Source: Acanthochromis polyacanthus
Taxonomy: Eukaryota; Chordata; Actinopteri; Pomacentridae
Assembly: GCF_021347895.1 (NCBI RefSeq)
Contig: NC_067122.1
Coordinates: 34,752,215-34,816,214 of the forward strand
Length of the DNA stretch: 64,000 nucleotides
Direction of reading: 5' to 3'
The position numbers were made by a program, and so were the translations under genes. Position 1 is the first letter of the stretch, and each line of letters begins with the position of its first letter. Positions 25,630 through 35,049 of the stretch are shown in pieces. The notes under the pieces are model-generated. The model was not told the DNA's origin, ran no database searches, and saw only the letters and a program-made list of their open reading frames with translations.

Positions 25630-26649
25630 AGCTGTGCTTACGCAAAGTTTTATAAATCAGGGGTGAAGGGCATACGCCCTTTTCGTATTACAGGCGTACG
25701 CAAACTTTAGTATGAATCCTACGCAATGTTTTATAAATGAGGCCCCTGGTCTCCACAGTCACCTGACCTAAACCCAATCCAGATGGTTTGGGATGAAATA
25801 GAGCTCAGAGAGAAGGCAAAAGGGCCAACAAGTGCTCAGCATCTCTGGGAACTCCTTCAAAACTGTTGGAGAACTATTTCAGGTTCTACCTCATGAAGCT
25901 CATCCAGAGAATGCCAAGAGTGTGTAAAGCAGCAATCAAAGCAGAGAATGGCTATTTTGAAGAATCTAAAATATAGAACATGCTCTGACTTATTTCACAC
26001 TTTTTGTTCACTGCATAATTCCATATGTGTTCATTCAGAGTTTTGATGCCTTCAGTGAAAAAGTCTACAATGGAAATAGTCATGAAAATATAGAAAAAAC
26101 ACTGTAAAGAAAAAACACTGAATGAGAACGTGTGTCCAAACTTTTGACTGGGAATATATGCATAATACGGCTGAAAATCATTTTCTGTAAGGCTTGAGTG
26201 AGTATTCAGTGTATAAAAGGGTCCAAAAACTGTGAAATTATTCTTCTCTGGATCCCATATAAACAATGTCTTCTGCTACAGTTGTGAATTTACTCTTTCT
26301 GCAAACAACAAGCTTGCAAATGAATATTCAAAATTGAAGAGACTCATTCATTTCACCTCCAGAGAGCTGTTTTTCTTTTCTTCTTCTTCTTTTTATGCCT
26401 AGGGGGAAGAATTAAATCTTTACTTTGGCCACAATTCTGCTCTTTCTGCAAAAGCAAAGGCTATTCCACACAATGGTATTCACAAAGTTTTTATTATCTT
26501 TAAAAGTTGAATACAATGGGTGTGAAAAGTCTACACATTCCTGTTCAAATGCCAGGTTTTTGTAGATAAATACTTTCACAACTTTTTCCACCTTTAATGT
26601 GACCTATAACCTGTACAATGCAATTGAAAAACAAACTGAAACCTTTAAA

Positions 26650-27690
26650 GGGGAAAAATGAAAAATAAGCAACTTAAAATAGCCTGGTTGCATAGATATG
26701 CACACCCTTTAACTAATGCTTTGTTACAGCACTTTCGGCTTTTATTACAGCACTCAGTCTTTTGGGGTAGGAGTCTATCAGCGTGGCCCATCTTGATGTG
26801 GCAATATTTGCCCGCTCTTCTTTGCAAAACCGCTCCAAATCTGACAGATTGTGAGGGCACCTCCTGTGCACACCCCACAAATGTTCGATCGGATTCAGGT
26901 CTGGACTCTGGCTGAGCCATTCCAGATCCTCAGTCTTGTTCTGGTGAAGTCATTCTTTCTTGATTTGGATGTGTGCTTTGGGTCACTGTCGTGCTGAAAG
27001 ATGAAGTTCCTCTTCATCTTCAGCTATCTAACAGAAGTCCAAAGGTTTTGTGCCAACACTGACTGATATTTGGAACTGTTCATAATTCCCTCCACCATGA
27101 CAAAGACCCCAGTCCCAGCTGAAGAAAAACAGCCCAAAAGCATGATGCTGCCACCACCATGCTTCACCATAGGCATGGTGTTCTTTTGGTGATGAGCAGT
27201 GCTTTTTTTTTTGCCCCAAATATACCTTTTGGAATCATGGCCATAAAGTTCAACCTTGGTTCCATTGGACCATAAAACATTTCCCCACACGCGTTTGGGA
27301 GCTTTCAGATGTGTTTTTGCAAAATGAAGCTGGGTTTGGATGTTTTTCTTCATAAGATAAGGCTTCCATCATGCCACCCTACCCCACAGCCCAGACATAT
27401 GAAGAAGGCAGGAGATTGTTGCCACATGTACTACACAACCAGTACTTGCCAGAAATTCCTGCAACTCCTTCAATGTTGCTGTTGGCCTCTTGGCAGCCTC
27501 CATGACCAGTTTTCTTCTTGTCTTATCAATTTTGGACGAACATCCTGTTCTGGGTAATGTCACTGTTCTGCCATATTTTCTCTACTTGAGGATGACTGTC
27601 TTCACTGTGTTCCATGGTTTAGTTAATTCTTTGGAAATTCTTTTGTACCCTTCACCTGACTGACATCTTTGAACAATGAGATCCCTCTGA
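26650..27690 (-). pseudogene. Tc1-like transposase pseudogene
   Basis: Read on the minus strand, the N-terminal DNA-binding part runs through TLPRTGCSSKIDKTRRKLV (near 27560). The catalytic domain follows in a second frame with GNVLWSNGTKVELYG (first catalytic Asp changed to Asn) and VKHGGGSIMLLGCF (about 27150-27180), with part of the C-terminus in a third frame toward 26700. Frameshifts and the lost Asp mean it cannot be active. The extreme 5' end lies beyond the hAT insertion at 27692-28186. Confidence 0.8.
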
Positions 27691-27691
27691 T

Positions 27692-28186
27692 CAAGGGCGT
27701 CAGTTTGTTTTTAAAAGTAGGGAGGATGGAGACCACAGCACTTTGAGAAAATGTCGAAGAACGGCGGCAAAATGCCACAAGCTGGGCTCAAACTCACAAC
27801 CACCGCACCAAAGGCGGAGGCTCAACCTGTTGAGCTATCGGTACATGTGGGTAAAAGGGTCTGTGGGCCACTATAGAACTAGTTCTCCCGGGGCGAAATT
27901 TTGCCCCTGCACGCCTCTGGTCAGAGCTTCCACTTGGCACGGGCGCAAATTTAGCATCTGCACGGTTTTTTTTTAACCTCACGAAGGTGTGCTGCATGTC
28001 TGTGCAACTCTCGGCTGAGTGCGGACGGTGCGTTCAGGAGCGTCGGAATTTTCTCTATACTGCTGAAAATAACTGGGTTTACAACGGCTTACATGTGAAG
28101 AATTTGAATGTGTTGGAGACAAAATGACCCCTGACAAAAAGTGGGGGGACACATCCCCACCGTCCCCCCCTAAACTGACGCCTATG
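27692..28186. mobile_element. hAT-type MITE, 495 bp, with tRNA-like interior
   Basis: The perfect 8-bp flanks cctctgat (27684-27691) and cctctgat (28187-28194) border termini CAAGGGCGTCAGTTTG and, as complement, CATAGGCGTCAGTTTAG. It interrupts the Tc1 element, whose sequence rejoins as ...gatccctctgat|gctttggaag. The complement of 27775-27845 resembles tRNA internal promoter boxes (gatagctcaacaggttgag and gtgagtttgagccc), so a tRNA-like or SINE-like segment may be part of it. Confidence 0.88.
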
Positions 28187-28610
28187 CCTCTGATGCTTTG
28201 GAAGCTCTCTGCGGACCGTGGCTTGTGCTGGAAGATGTGGCTCCAAAAATGTCAGGAAAAGCCTACTAGAACAGCTAAACTTTTTGGGGGGTTAATCAGA
28301 GGCACTTTAAATGGTGACAGGTGTGTGCTGTCACCAATTTAACATGAGTTTGAATGTAATTGGTTAAATCTGAACACAGTCACATCCCCACTTATAAGAG
28401 GGTGTGCACACTTGTACAATCTCATTATCTCAGTTTATTTTTACTTCACCTCTCTGAAATGTTTCAGTTTGTTTTTCAATTGCGTTGTACAGGTTATAGG
28501 TCACATTAAAGGTGGAAAAGTTGTGAAATTATTTATCTTGGTGTCATTTTTTTACATCTCAAAAACCTGGCATTTGAACAGTGGTGTGTAGATTTTTTAT
28601 ATCCACTGTA

Positions 28611-31080
28611 CATGTTTGGGCATTGATAGTGACATGATTTAAAAAATGAAAGATACACAAAGTAATTAATAAAAGAAAAATTTTCTTGTTTCTTGCAATG
28701 AGTTGTAGTTATATAAAAGGATTTGGTTCAGTAGGAATGAATCTGTCTTTCCTTGTCTCATATTGAATCTCATTAAGTTTAGTCTTCATTATTTAAGGCC
28801 AACTGGTTTTAAATAACTGCAAGTCAAAACTTCATTTCAGATCTGTTCACAGTACAGATTTTAGTGCAGTTTTTAGTGTATAAACATCAAAATTAATGAG
28901 GCCCAGTTACTTTTCACAGCCTATAGCTCCAACCTGAAATGAGCTGCACACGAAAGTCTGATCAATGCTGATTGTTGCAACGAAAATAACAGCTGAGGCA
29001 TTCAGACTTTTTTTGTTGATTTTTCACAATCTGCTTATTCCATTTGACATCTGAGGTCCTGATTTACAACTGTAAGCTAAATGAGACTCAAATTTTGTTT
29101 TGTGCATAAAAAGTTTAACTGTGAGTGAAAAGATGCTTTAACTTTGCTCTGCTACTATCAAACAGTCTTTGGTTGAGTTCAGACAGCAGCTTGGAGTTTC
29201 AGGGGAATTGTTAAGAAATTAACATTCAGTTTCAGTTAAGACATTCTACTGGCAGTTCTGTTGGTATTTTATCTGAAAAAAAAAACAACAGAGAAAAAAA
29301 AAGTTATGTTGACAACTATTCCCATAAAATCACCAACTGCTTGCTTCCAGGCACTTTTTTTACAAAACTTACAGCTGCCACTACTGTTCTTACTTTAAAG
29401 ATCTAAACAAGACAAGTGTGGACGGAAGAGGGATAAAGGAACTATGAGTAAGGAAGCCATAGAGACAGGAAACATGAGCCAAAATGCAAAAATGAGTGCT
29501 GAAACTACACAAACTGGAGAGCTGTGTGGTAGAAAACCTTCTGCTTCCTTTCCTTTGTGCTTGTCTCATTTGCAGCCTCTTTTCTCTTTTACCTTCCCTG
29601 ATTCATACCTTTTCTCACTCTGGCACTGTGATGTTCATGCAACAGGGGAAAGAGGCCATTTGTCAGCAGAGTTATGGTGTTGAAATTCGAAGCTACTTGT
29701 CGGAGCGAGCAGAAGGGACTGTCCAACGTGTCTGTGTCAAAATAAACCACTTTCCATAAAACCACATTCCCCTCATGAATTCTGTGTAAGTTTTTTTTCA
29801 TTTTGCATCTGCCTCCCTCTCTCAGGTTTTGATATTGGTATTCATGACATTGCTTCAATCATCCATCTGCAAATTCAGATCCTGGGAATGTTTGGCATTC
29901 TGAAATGGCACAGTGGAAAAGCATTAGGATTCATGGAAATGTTATAAACACCTTTAACACCTTTTAATGTCAGCTGCAAATGGTGTGGAATGATTTTGCA
30001 ACACTGCGTCATCTGTAGTTGACATTTGCAATGATCTCTGTTGCACAATCTAAAAGCTGTATGTCTGAGTGGGTTCTCGGTCATCCAGGCAATGGTAATA
30101 GCAACTGGACTTCTTTTTGGCTCTTAAAGATGTTTCACGTTCATCCAAGAGGCTTTAGTTGTGGATCAGTCTGCCCGCCAAGGCCAGTGATAATCAGACA
30201 GCTTTGTCAAAAGTGCAGTCAAAAATCAATTCTGGATCAAAAGTTGGAGTCATCAAAAAGTTCTCAAGAATGAGTCTTCAAGTTTTCAAGGCTGTAAGAA
30301 CAAACATGAGCAAACTCTTCAGATTTTAACTGGCTGCATAGAGCATCACTTTGTCTTATATACCTATGAAAACTTCTCTTAAACATTCCTCTTCCGTTCT
30401 GGAAGACCACAACCCATCATCTTAAGACCCAGTCAGGATGTATATGATGTAATCATATCAAAAGTTTGACCACCTCCTCTTTTTTTCTGCTAGGTTAGCA
30501 TTATTTCTTCTTAGCTCAGCGTGACCTTGGTTTGAAATCCTGAGTGCAGATGAAGAGAGGGCATTCATTTGTAGCCTTTTGCCTTTTATAGGCTTCATGG
30601 GCTTCCAGTGGGTTGGAGCTTTCACAGTAATTAGGGTCTACATAAATTCAGTTGACACATTAGGTTTTCCAGTCTTATCATGGTTTGTACTAAAATCTGA
30701 TTTAAAAATCCTGTTTGCCTAGTTTTAACATTTGTTCAATCTTCAAATGCCACAATACTTTCTAAGTTCTAACTGAATAGTGTAGAGTTACTGGTATTAA
30801 TTCTCAGTCCCAACTCACGGGAGTCAAGGTATGAATGGTTGTAGAACTGCCTGGGAGGGATCTCAGGACTGCATTAGAAGGGGCTAAGTGGTGGTCACAG
30901 ACCATCTCCTTTCTTTCAGGAAGACTGTTTGTTTTCCATAGATGACTTCTTTCCCTTAAAAATATGCCCAGAGTGTGAATATTATTATTCTCAGAGGAGT
31001 TATGTTTATGTTTTTAGATGCTGGTGGATGGCAGACTCTTGGCGATAAGTTCTGTGTCTCCTATGTTGGGCCCTGTTGGA
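28611..31080. other. No gene recognised; decayed repeats
   Basis: The region is AT-rich. Around 30090-30160 the phrases gcaactggacttct and gatgtttcacgttcatccaa resemble an abundant old teleost repeat that normally reads 'catccaagaggcttcttcag'. A pair of A runs lies at 29276-29302. I see no supported gene. Confidence 0.4.
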
Positions 31081-31482
31081 GTGGTTCTTTAGTTCACCTT
31101 AAGAAAACAACATAGTTTAAGGTGCAGTGTAAATTTTATTACTCATTACCATTGTGTTTTGGAGGTGGCTTTAACTTAGCTGCTGTAAAGTTTCATCCAG
31201 AGATAAGCTTGTCAGGTTTTTGGCAGTAGTGATTCGAAGGTCAGCAGAAGTCAAGTCTTTCTTACCGAAGGACAAAGTGTCACTCAGCACATCACCCAAA
31301 GAGCAACACCTTTAAAACTGTTTGATTAAGAAAACAACTTAGTTTTAAGTGCAGTGTAAATTTTATTACTCATTACCATTGTGTTTTGGAGGGAAAACTC
31401 TCTAGCTTGTTTGTGATTCTTTAAACCATCACAATCGTATTTTGTGGAGCTAAGCAAAAGATGCAGCTTTGGTGTGTCCTAA

Positions 31483-32031
31483 CAGCCCGATCTCACGAGG
31501 ATTCGTGAAACTGTCACGTAAGTTTTAGTTTCGGTTTCGTGCGCACCAACACGATTTCGTCATGTTTTTCGTGCCGCTCACCACGAAATGCGCACCAATG
31601 TATTTTAAACGGCGGACTTTTCGTGCCACTCAGAACGTATTTCAAAAGAATGTGTATATTATATTTTTAATGTAAAACCGTGGCGAATCCAACGCTATAT
31701 TTTGCATGACATCGTTCCTAAACATAACCCTAACCATAACCATAACCATAACCTAACCATAAGCCGGTGGTACACTTACCAATTTGCATAGGAATTTCAA
31801 GAATGTCCGGCGGCCGGCGGCCGCAAACGCGATCACACAAGCAGTATACGCCGATGGACAGCTTAGATCGTCATGAATCCGCCGGTATAAACCACTTTCA
31901 GATGTGATTACCACAGCGAAAAACATTTCGTGGTGAGCGGCACGGAAAACATGACGAAATCGTGTTGGTGCGCACGAAACCGAAACTAAAACTTACGTGA
32001 CAGTTTCACGAATCCCCGTGAGACCGGGTTG
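31483..32031. mobile_element. Foldback MITE copy 1 (7-bp duplication)
   Basis: It has inverted terminal repeats of about 105 bp starting CAGCCCGATCTCACG and, at the right, the complement CAACCCGGTCTCACG. It is flanked by gtcctaa on both sides (31476-31482 and 32032-32038). The empty site is visible in unit 3 at 34722-34728, where gtcctaa occurs once in otherwise matching sequence. The interior holds a short CCATAACC run and a gcggccg-rich patch. No coding capacity. A 7-bp duplication is unusual; the superfamily is unresolved. Confidence 0.9.
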
Positions 32032-32100
32032 GTCCTAAATATGGTGACAGGAAATTGTTTTGGACAAACATTTGCATACAAGAAGGTGACAGGTATAAGA

Positions 32101-32182
32101 GACGAGGTGGCCGAGTGGTTAAGGCGATGGACTGCTAATCCATTGTGCTCTGCACGCGTGGGTTCGAATCCCATCCTCGTCG
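32101..32182 (+). tRNA. tRNA-Ser (anticodon GCT), unit 1
   Basis: All parts of a class II tRNA are present. The acceptor GACGAGG pairs with CCTCGTC, with discriminator G. The D arm contains the A box TGGCCGAGTGGTTAAGG. The anticodon loop is CTGCTAA (GCT, decoding AGC/AGT), followed by a long variable arm, and the T arm is GGGTTCGAATCCC. There is no intron, and CCA is not encoded, as expected in eukaryotes. No run of four or more T occurs in the first 100 bp downstream, so the normal Pol III terminator is missing or distant. Confidence 0.95.
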
Positions 32183-32244
32183 GATTCCAAGATGTTTAGA
32201 CAAAAGCTCTACTCGGGCTAAGACCCCACCAGCAGGATTTAAGT

Positions 32245-32458
32245 CAGGGGTGTCAAGATCCATTCCTGGAGGGCCACTATCCTGCATGTTTTAGAGGTTT
32301 CCCTCTTCCAACACACCTTATTCAAATGATCAGGCTCGTTATCAGGCTTCTGCTGAGCTTGATGATAAGCTGATCATTTGAATCAGGTGTGTTGGAAGAG
32401 GGAAACATCTAAAACATGCAGGATAGTGGCCCTCCAGGAACTGAGTTTGACACCTCTG
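32245..32458. mobile_element. hAT-type palindromic MITE inside the Harbinger left end
   Basis: The two halves are inverted repeats, from CAGGGGTGTCAAGATCCATT to the complement of the right end, CAGAGGTGTCAAACTCAGTT. The right flank is ctctagcg (32459-32466). The left copy of this 8-bp duplication is absent here but present at 41429-41436 in the related locus, so about 30 bp were deleted exactly up to the MITE's left edge. Confidence 0.8.
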
Positions 32459-33560
32459 CTCTAGCGTATAGAGCCAGCGTCTGAGGAACGTACGGACTTT
32501 TTGAGAATACGCTAAAACACGCTAGGGGTACGCTGGAATACGTTTCTAGAATGCCGGTGTACGCTGATGTACGCTGATGGCCAAAACAGTTTTTGAACAT
32601 GCACAAAAATTTTCAGCGTATGCCGACGTATGAATTTTACGCTCCTCATACGTTCCTCATACGCTGAACACGCTAGAGGTACGCTGAAGGTATGTTACAT
32701 ATACGTCGAGTACGCTTCTCATACGTTGAAATTCAGTGGGTCAGGAAACCTAGCGTTAGAGGAGCATATAATGAACGTGTGTCTGACATGTGTCTAACGA
32801 ATGGCTAATGTTATGATGGTAGTTCTAACGACAGTCTAACATACTCAACTTATGCCTAACGTGTTCTGAGCATACAGCCAACTTATCCCATGTGTATTAC
32901 ATGCGTATTTCCAGCGTATGGGGCGTATATAAAGTCTCACATTTCGAAATCTGTATCAGTTTGTACCAGCAGTTCAGAGATGGAGGTTGCTGTGCTGTAA
33001 CATCACCAAGACTTGTTACAGTTGGCAGTTGAGTATGCTAGACACAGAAAAGGAAGGCGTAGAATGAGACGTGCAATCTGGGTGAAACCTTGGATTGGAA
33101 GGCGGCGTCAATTTGGCCTTTATGACCAGCTTATGGTTGAATTGAGAAATGAAGATCAGAGAGCCTTCAGGAACTTCCTACGCATGCCTCCAGAAATGTA
33201 TGATGAACTGCTGGACAGGGTTGGTCCCAACATCACCAGCTGTGTACACTCATCATATGTGTGGCTGACATTCCGCATACGCTTCTCATACGGCGGAGAT
33301 ACGCTGATATACGTTACTCATATGTCGGTATACGTCCAACTCAAATACACATCACATCACATACGCTCACATACGCTATGCATACGCTACCCATACGCTA
33401 CTCATACGCTGAGGGTACGCTAGGCTCACATTACTCTAACGGTCATTAACCGAAAATAGACCGCATATGCTGAAAAGTTGTGCGTATAAACAATTTTTCG
33501 AAATATTCGATACGTTCCTCAGACGCTGGCTCTATATGCTAGAGTGTGAGAGGGCCCTTA
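32459..33560 (+). mobile_element. PIF/Harbinger derivative with ACGCT-rich ends
   Basis: The right end reads ctagagtgtgagagggccc + TTA (33558-33560). The left terminus itself was deleted, but its sister at 41416 shows TTA + aggccctgtcacactctagc, giving TIRs with a TTA duplication typical of PIF/Harbinger. Both subterminal zones (32467-32730 and 33260-33540) hold many copies of (AT)ACGCT / AGCGTA(T). Only the N-terminal piece of a transposase remains (33013 on), so the element is non-autonomous. Confidence 0.85.
32980..33423 (+). pseudogene. Harbinger transposase N-terminal fragment
   Basis: From 32980 an ATG opens MEVAVL and then meets TAA (probably a former CAA). The same frame continues with 'HHQDLLQLAVEYARHRKG'. 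It then carries the signature RRAIWVKPWIGRRRQFGLY, LMVELRNEDQRAFRNFLRM and LLDRVGPNI of the region just before the HARBI1-type DDE domain. After about residue 87 the frame enters the ACGCT-rich 3' end and ends without any catalytic DDE motif. An internal deletion has therefore removed the nuclease. Confidence 0.85.
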
Positions 33561-33699
33561 CCAAACCGTCAATCAGCGCATCACCCAAAGACTACCACCA
33601 AAATAAGGACTATGCTGCAATTACATGATCATGGGAGACCAGGAAATACACTGGTCTGGAACAAATATGATCAGTTTGATGTTGGAGACCTGCATTGCC

Positions 33700-34250
33700 T
33701 TCTATGTTGTCATTGCAGATTGGGACTCAAAGCCATGTGTCCACTAGATGCAATTTTCCCACACATAAATCCACCGCACCTGAAAATCGCACAGATGGTG
33801 GGCGGTCACTAGCAGGACACAACATTGTCACATGACAGGACTTGAGCTTCAGCGCTCCACTAAATGGACATGTGACTGAGCTGTCAGCTTGATGGTCTTG
33901 TAGGCATGTAGGATAAACAATGCGGCTCGGCTGCAAACTTTCCCTTTTATTTCGAAAACACTTCAGCAAAAAGCATTTCTGAAAGCATTCGAGGCGAGAA
34001 ATAAGCTGTCCAGTAGCTGAATCTGTCCTTTTTCTAGGTCAGCGATGGCTACTTAAGATGTTTGAGGACAGTTTCAAGATGCGTGGGATCTTCGCACGTC
34101 GCATCAAATTTGCATAAAGTAGAAGTCGAGCCTACTTTATGCAAATGAGCTCCGGGGAAACACACTGGATCGCAGCTCGAAACGTACCACATGCTGAATG
34201 CTGGTCCAGTTGCGGTGCATTTCCAGCTGCGATCCAGTGTGTTTACCCTA
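33700..34250. mobile_element. MITE related to the Harbinger-like relic at 62,530-63,420
   Basis: The complement of 33925-34050 (aagtagccatcgctgacct, ggacagattcagct, atgctttcagaaatgctttt, gttttcgaaataaaag) matches 62685-62800. An inverted repeat (acacactggatcgcagct at 34158-34175 and its complement at 34229-34246) closes the right end. There is no open frame with motifs here, but the related copy sits next to a Harbinger transposase fragment, so I infer the same family. Confidence 0.6.
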
Positions 34251-34303
34251 AATATAGCTACAAGGAATTGTGGAACATTTGCACACAAGAAGATAACACA
34301 ACA

Positions 34304-34385
34304 GATGAGGTGGCCGAGTGGTTAAGGTGATGGACTGCTAATCCATTGTGCTCTGCATGCATGGGTTCAAATCCCATCCTCGTTG
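34304..34385 (+). tRNA. tRNA-Ser (anticodon GCT), unit 2, diverged copy
   Basis: It is the same layout as the copy at 32101 with several changes: the acceptor is GATGAGG...CCTCGTT (still pairable using G-U), the D loop has GGTGATGG, the variable arm has TGCATGCATG, and the T loop is TTCAAAT. The anticodon GCT and both promoter boxes are kept. A TTTT run lies about 39 bp downstream. It may be functional, but the substitutions make it the weaker gene of the array. Confidence 0.85.
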
Positions 34386-34398
34386 GTGTGTAAGCTTT

Positions 34399-34803
34399 CT
34401 AGGAGTTGCGGTGGTTTTAACTTAGCTGCTGTAAAGTTTCATCCAGAGATAAGCTTGTCAGGTTTTTGGCAGTAGTGATTCGAAGGTCAGCAGAAGTCAA
34501 GTCTTTTTTACCAAAAGACAAAGTGTCACTCAGCACATCACCCAAAGAGCAACACCTTTAAAACTGTTTGATTAATAAAACAACTTAGTTTCAGGTGCAG
34601 TGTAAATTTTATTACTCATTACCATTGTGTTTTGGAGGGAAAACTCTCTAGCTTGTTTGTGATTCTTTAAACCATCACAATCGTATTTTGTGGAGCTAAG
34701 CAAAAGATGCAGCTTTGGTGTGTCCTAAATATGGTGACAGGAAATTGTTTTGGACAAACATTTACATACAAGAAGGTGACAGGTATAAGAGACGAGGTGG
34801 CCG
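34399..34803. repeat. tRNA-Ser repeat unit 3, left part with the empty MITE site
   Basis: Positions 34410-34728 match 31150-31482. The sequence then continues directly through gtcctaa into atggtgacaggaaattg, the flank found to the right of the MITE in unit 1. It ends at 34791-34803 with the first 13 bases of the tRNA-Ser gene (gacgaggtggccg), where the large transposon begins. Confidence 0.9.
34791..34803 (+). pseudogene. 5' fragment of split tRNA-Ser gene, with left target duplication
   Basis: The 13 bases are identical to bases 1-13 of the intact gene at 32101. The last six, tggccg (34798-34803), are the left copy of the target duplication. Confidence 0.92.
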
Positions 34804-34829
34804 TTCCTGCCAGTAAATGGACTGCCTAG

Positions 34830-34975
34830 TGATCCTAACACATTACAAAAAATCCTAACAAGTCCGAACGGAGGTCCGAACCTGGTCCGAACATATTCCT
34901 AACGAGATCAGAGACTTTCTAACAAGGTCCGAACAGATCCAAACCTTGGTCCTAACACGTCATATGACGTGAGGG
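34830..34975. promoter_or_regulatory. Subterminal repeats TCCTAAC and GTCCGAAC
   Basis: Within 130 bp just inside the left end, (T)CCTAAC occurs four times (near 34831, 34851, 34891, 34946). GTCCGAAC or a close form occurs at least four times (near 34861, 34871, 34881, 34918), in the same orientation. Such arrays are usual transposase-binding sites. No matching array is visible near the right end. Confidence 0.6.
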
Positions 34976-34979
34976 GGCG

Positions 34980-35049
34980 TGACTATGAAGTTTGGTTTGG
35001 CGGCCATGTTTTTTTCGACCGCAGTCAGTAACACAACATTAGGGAAAAG
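34980..35049 (+). promoter_or_regulatory. 5' UTR exon of the transposase gene, with uORF
   Basis: A GC-richer segment containing ggcggccatgttt (a YY1-like site in reverse) ends in a strong splice donor, aaaag|gtaagc at 35049/35050. It pairs with the acceptor tttgcag at 35699. An ATG at 35006 opens a 15-codon frame that, after splicing, stops at TGA overlapping the main start codon (ATGA). The transcription start is not visible, so the left limit of the exon is approximate. Confidence 0.6.

Larger units (their letters stand above)
23734..25746. mobile_element. PIF/Harbinger-like element, 2.0 kb, non-autonomous
   Basis: The ends are GGGGCCTCATTTATAAA and its exact complement. The left 300 bp and right 100 bp are dense in GCGTACGC / TTGCGTA motifs, arranged as subterminal repeats likely bound by the transposase. 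A broken piece of Harbinger transposase lies inside (24597-24750), supporting the family. The flanks are CCA and TGG, so I cannot show a clear 3-bp duplication. Two retroelement fragments have since landed inside it. Confidence 0.75.
22930..26158 (+). pseudogene. Tc1-like transposon relic with a Harbinger insertion
   Basis: A plus-strand Tc1 transposase gene can be followed in pieces. There is an N-terminal HTH part with 'LVQKIAKTLNVSPSAFAKTIKRYD' like text (23030-23105). The first catalytic region follows in WSDESKFEIF (about 23370-23400), then the 'MHGSTVKHGGGGVMEWGCF' type segment (23457-23513), the second Asp in FQQDNDSKHT (23635-23665), and, beyond the insertion, SPDLNPIQMVWDEIE (25754-25800) and a C-terminus to about 25930. 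Frames change several times and stops occur. The right end (tgtgtccaaacttttgactg, 26130-26150) is a standard terminus. I cannot see its partner on the left, which is decayed or lost. Confidence 0.85.
26512..28610 (-). mobile_element. Tc1-like transposon (minus strand) with a hAT MITE inside
   Basis: The left terminus is TACAATGGGTGTGAAAAGTC; the complement of the right terminus is TACAGTGGATATAAAAAATC. Both continue into ctacaca(t/c)...tgttcaaatgccaggttttt, so about 50 bp match, with TA at both ends. Further inverted similarity extends inward (cacaactttttccacctttaatgtgacctat and its complement at 28490-28525). The transposase gene is on the minus strand. Without the MITE it would be about 1.6 kb. 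Confidence 0.9.
31080..32244. repeat. tRNA-Ser repeat unit 1
   Basis: This unit holds about 400 bp upstream of the tRNA gene (31100-31482), the foldback MITE (31483-32031), 70 bp of upstream flank, the tRNA and 62 bp downstream. Its upstream part is nearly identical to 34410-34728. Inside the unit a phrase (gtgcagtgtaaattttattactcattacc) occurs twice, about 230 bp apart. Its downstream flank (ccaagatgtttagacaaa...) recurs at 41353-41407 after the third tRNA copy. Confidence 0.85.

Noticed and set aside
31986..32174. Minus-strand frame MGFEPTRAEHNGLAVHRLNHS and its near copy at 41,081-41,338
   Set aside because: It is the antisense of the tRNA-Ser gene plus flanks, not a protein gene.
32467..33540. 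Repeated ACGCT motifs considered as a CRISPR-like array or satellite
   Set aside because: Spacing is irregular, the units are short and they flank a Harbinger transposase remnant; subterminal binding sites are the simpler reading.
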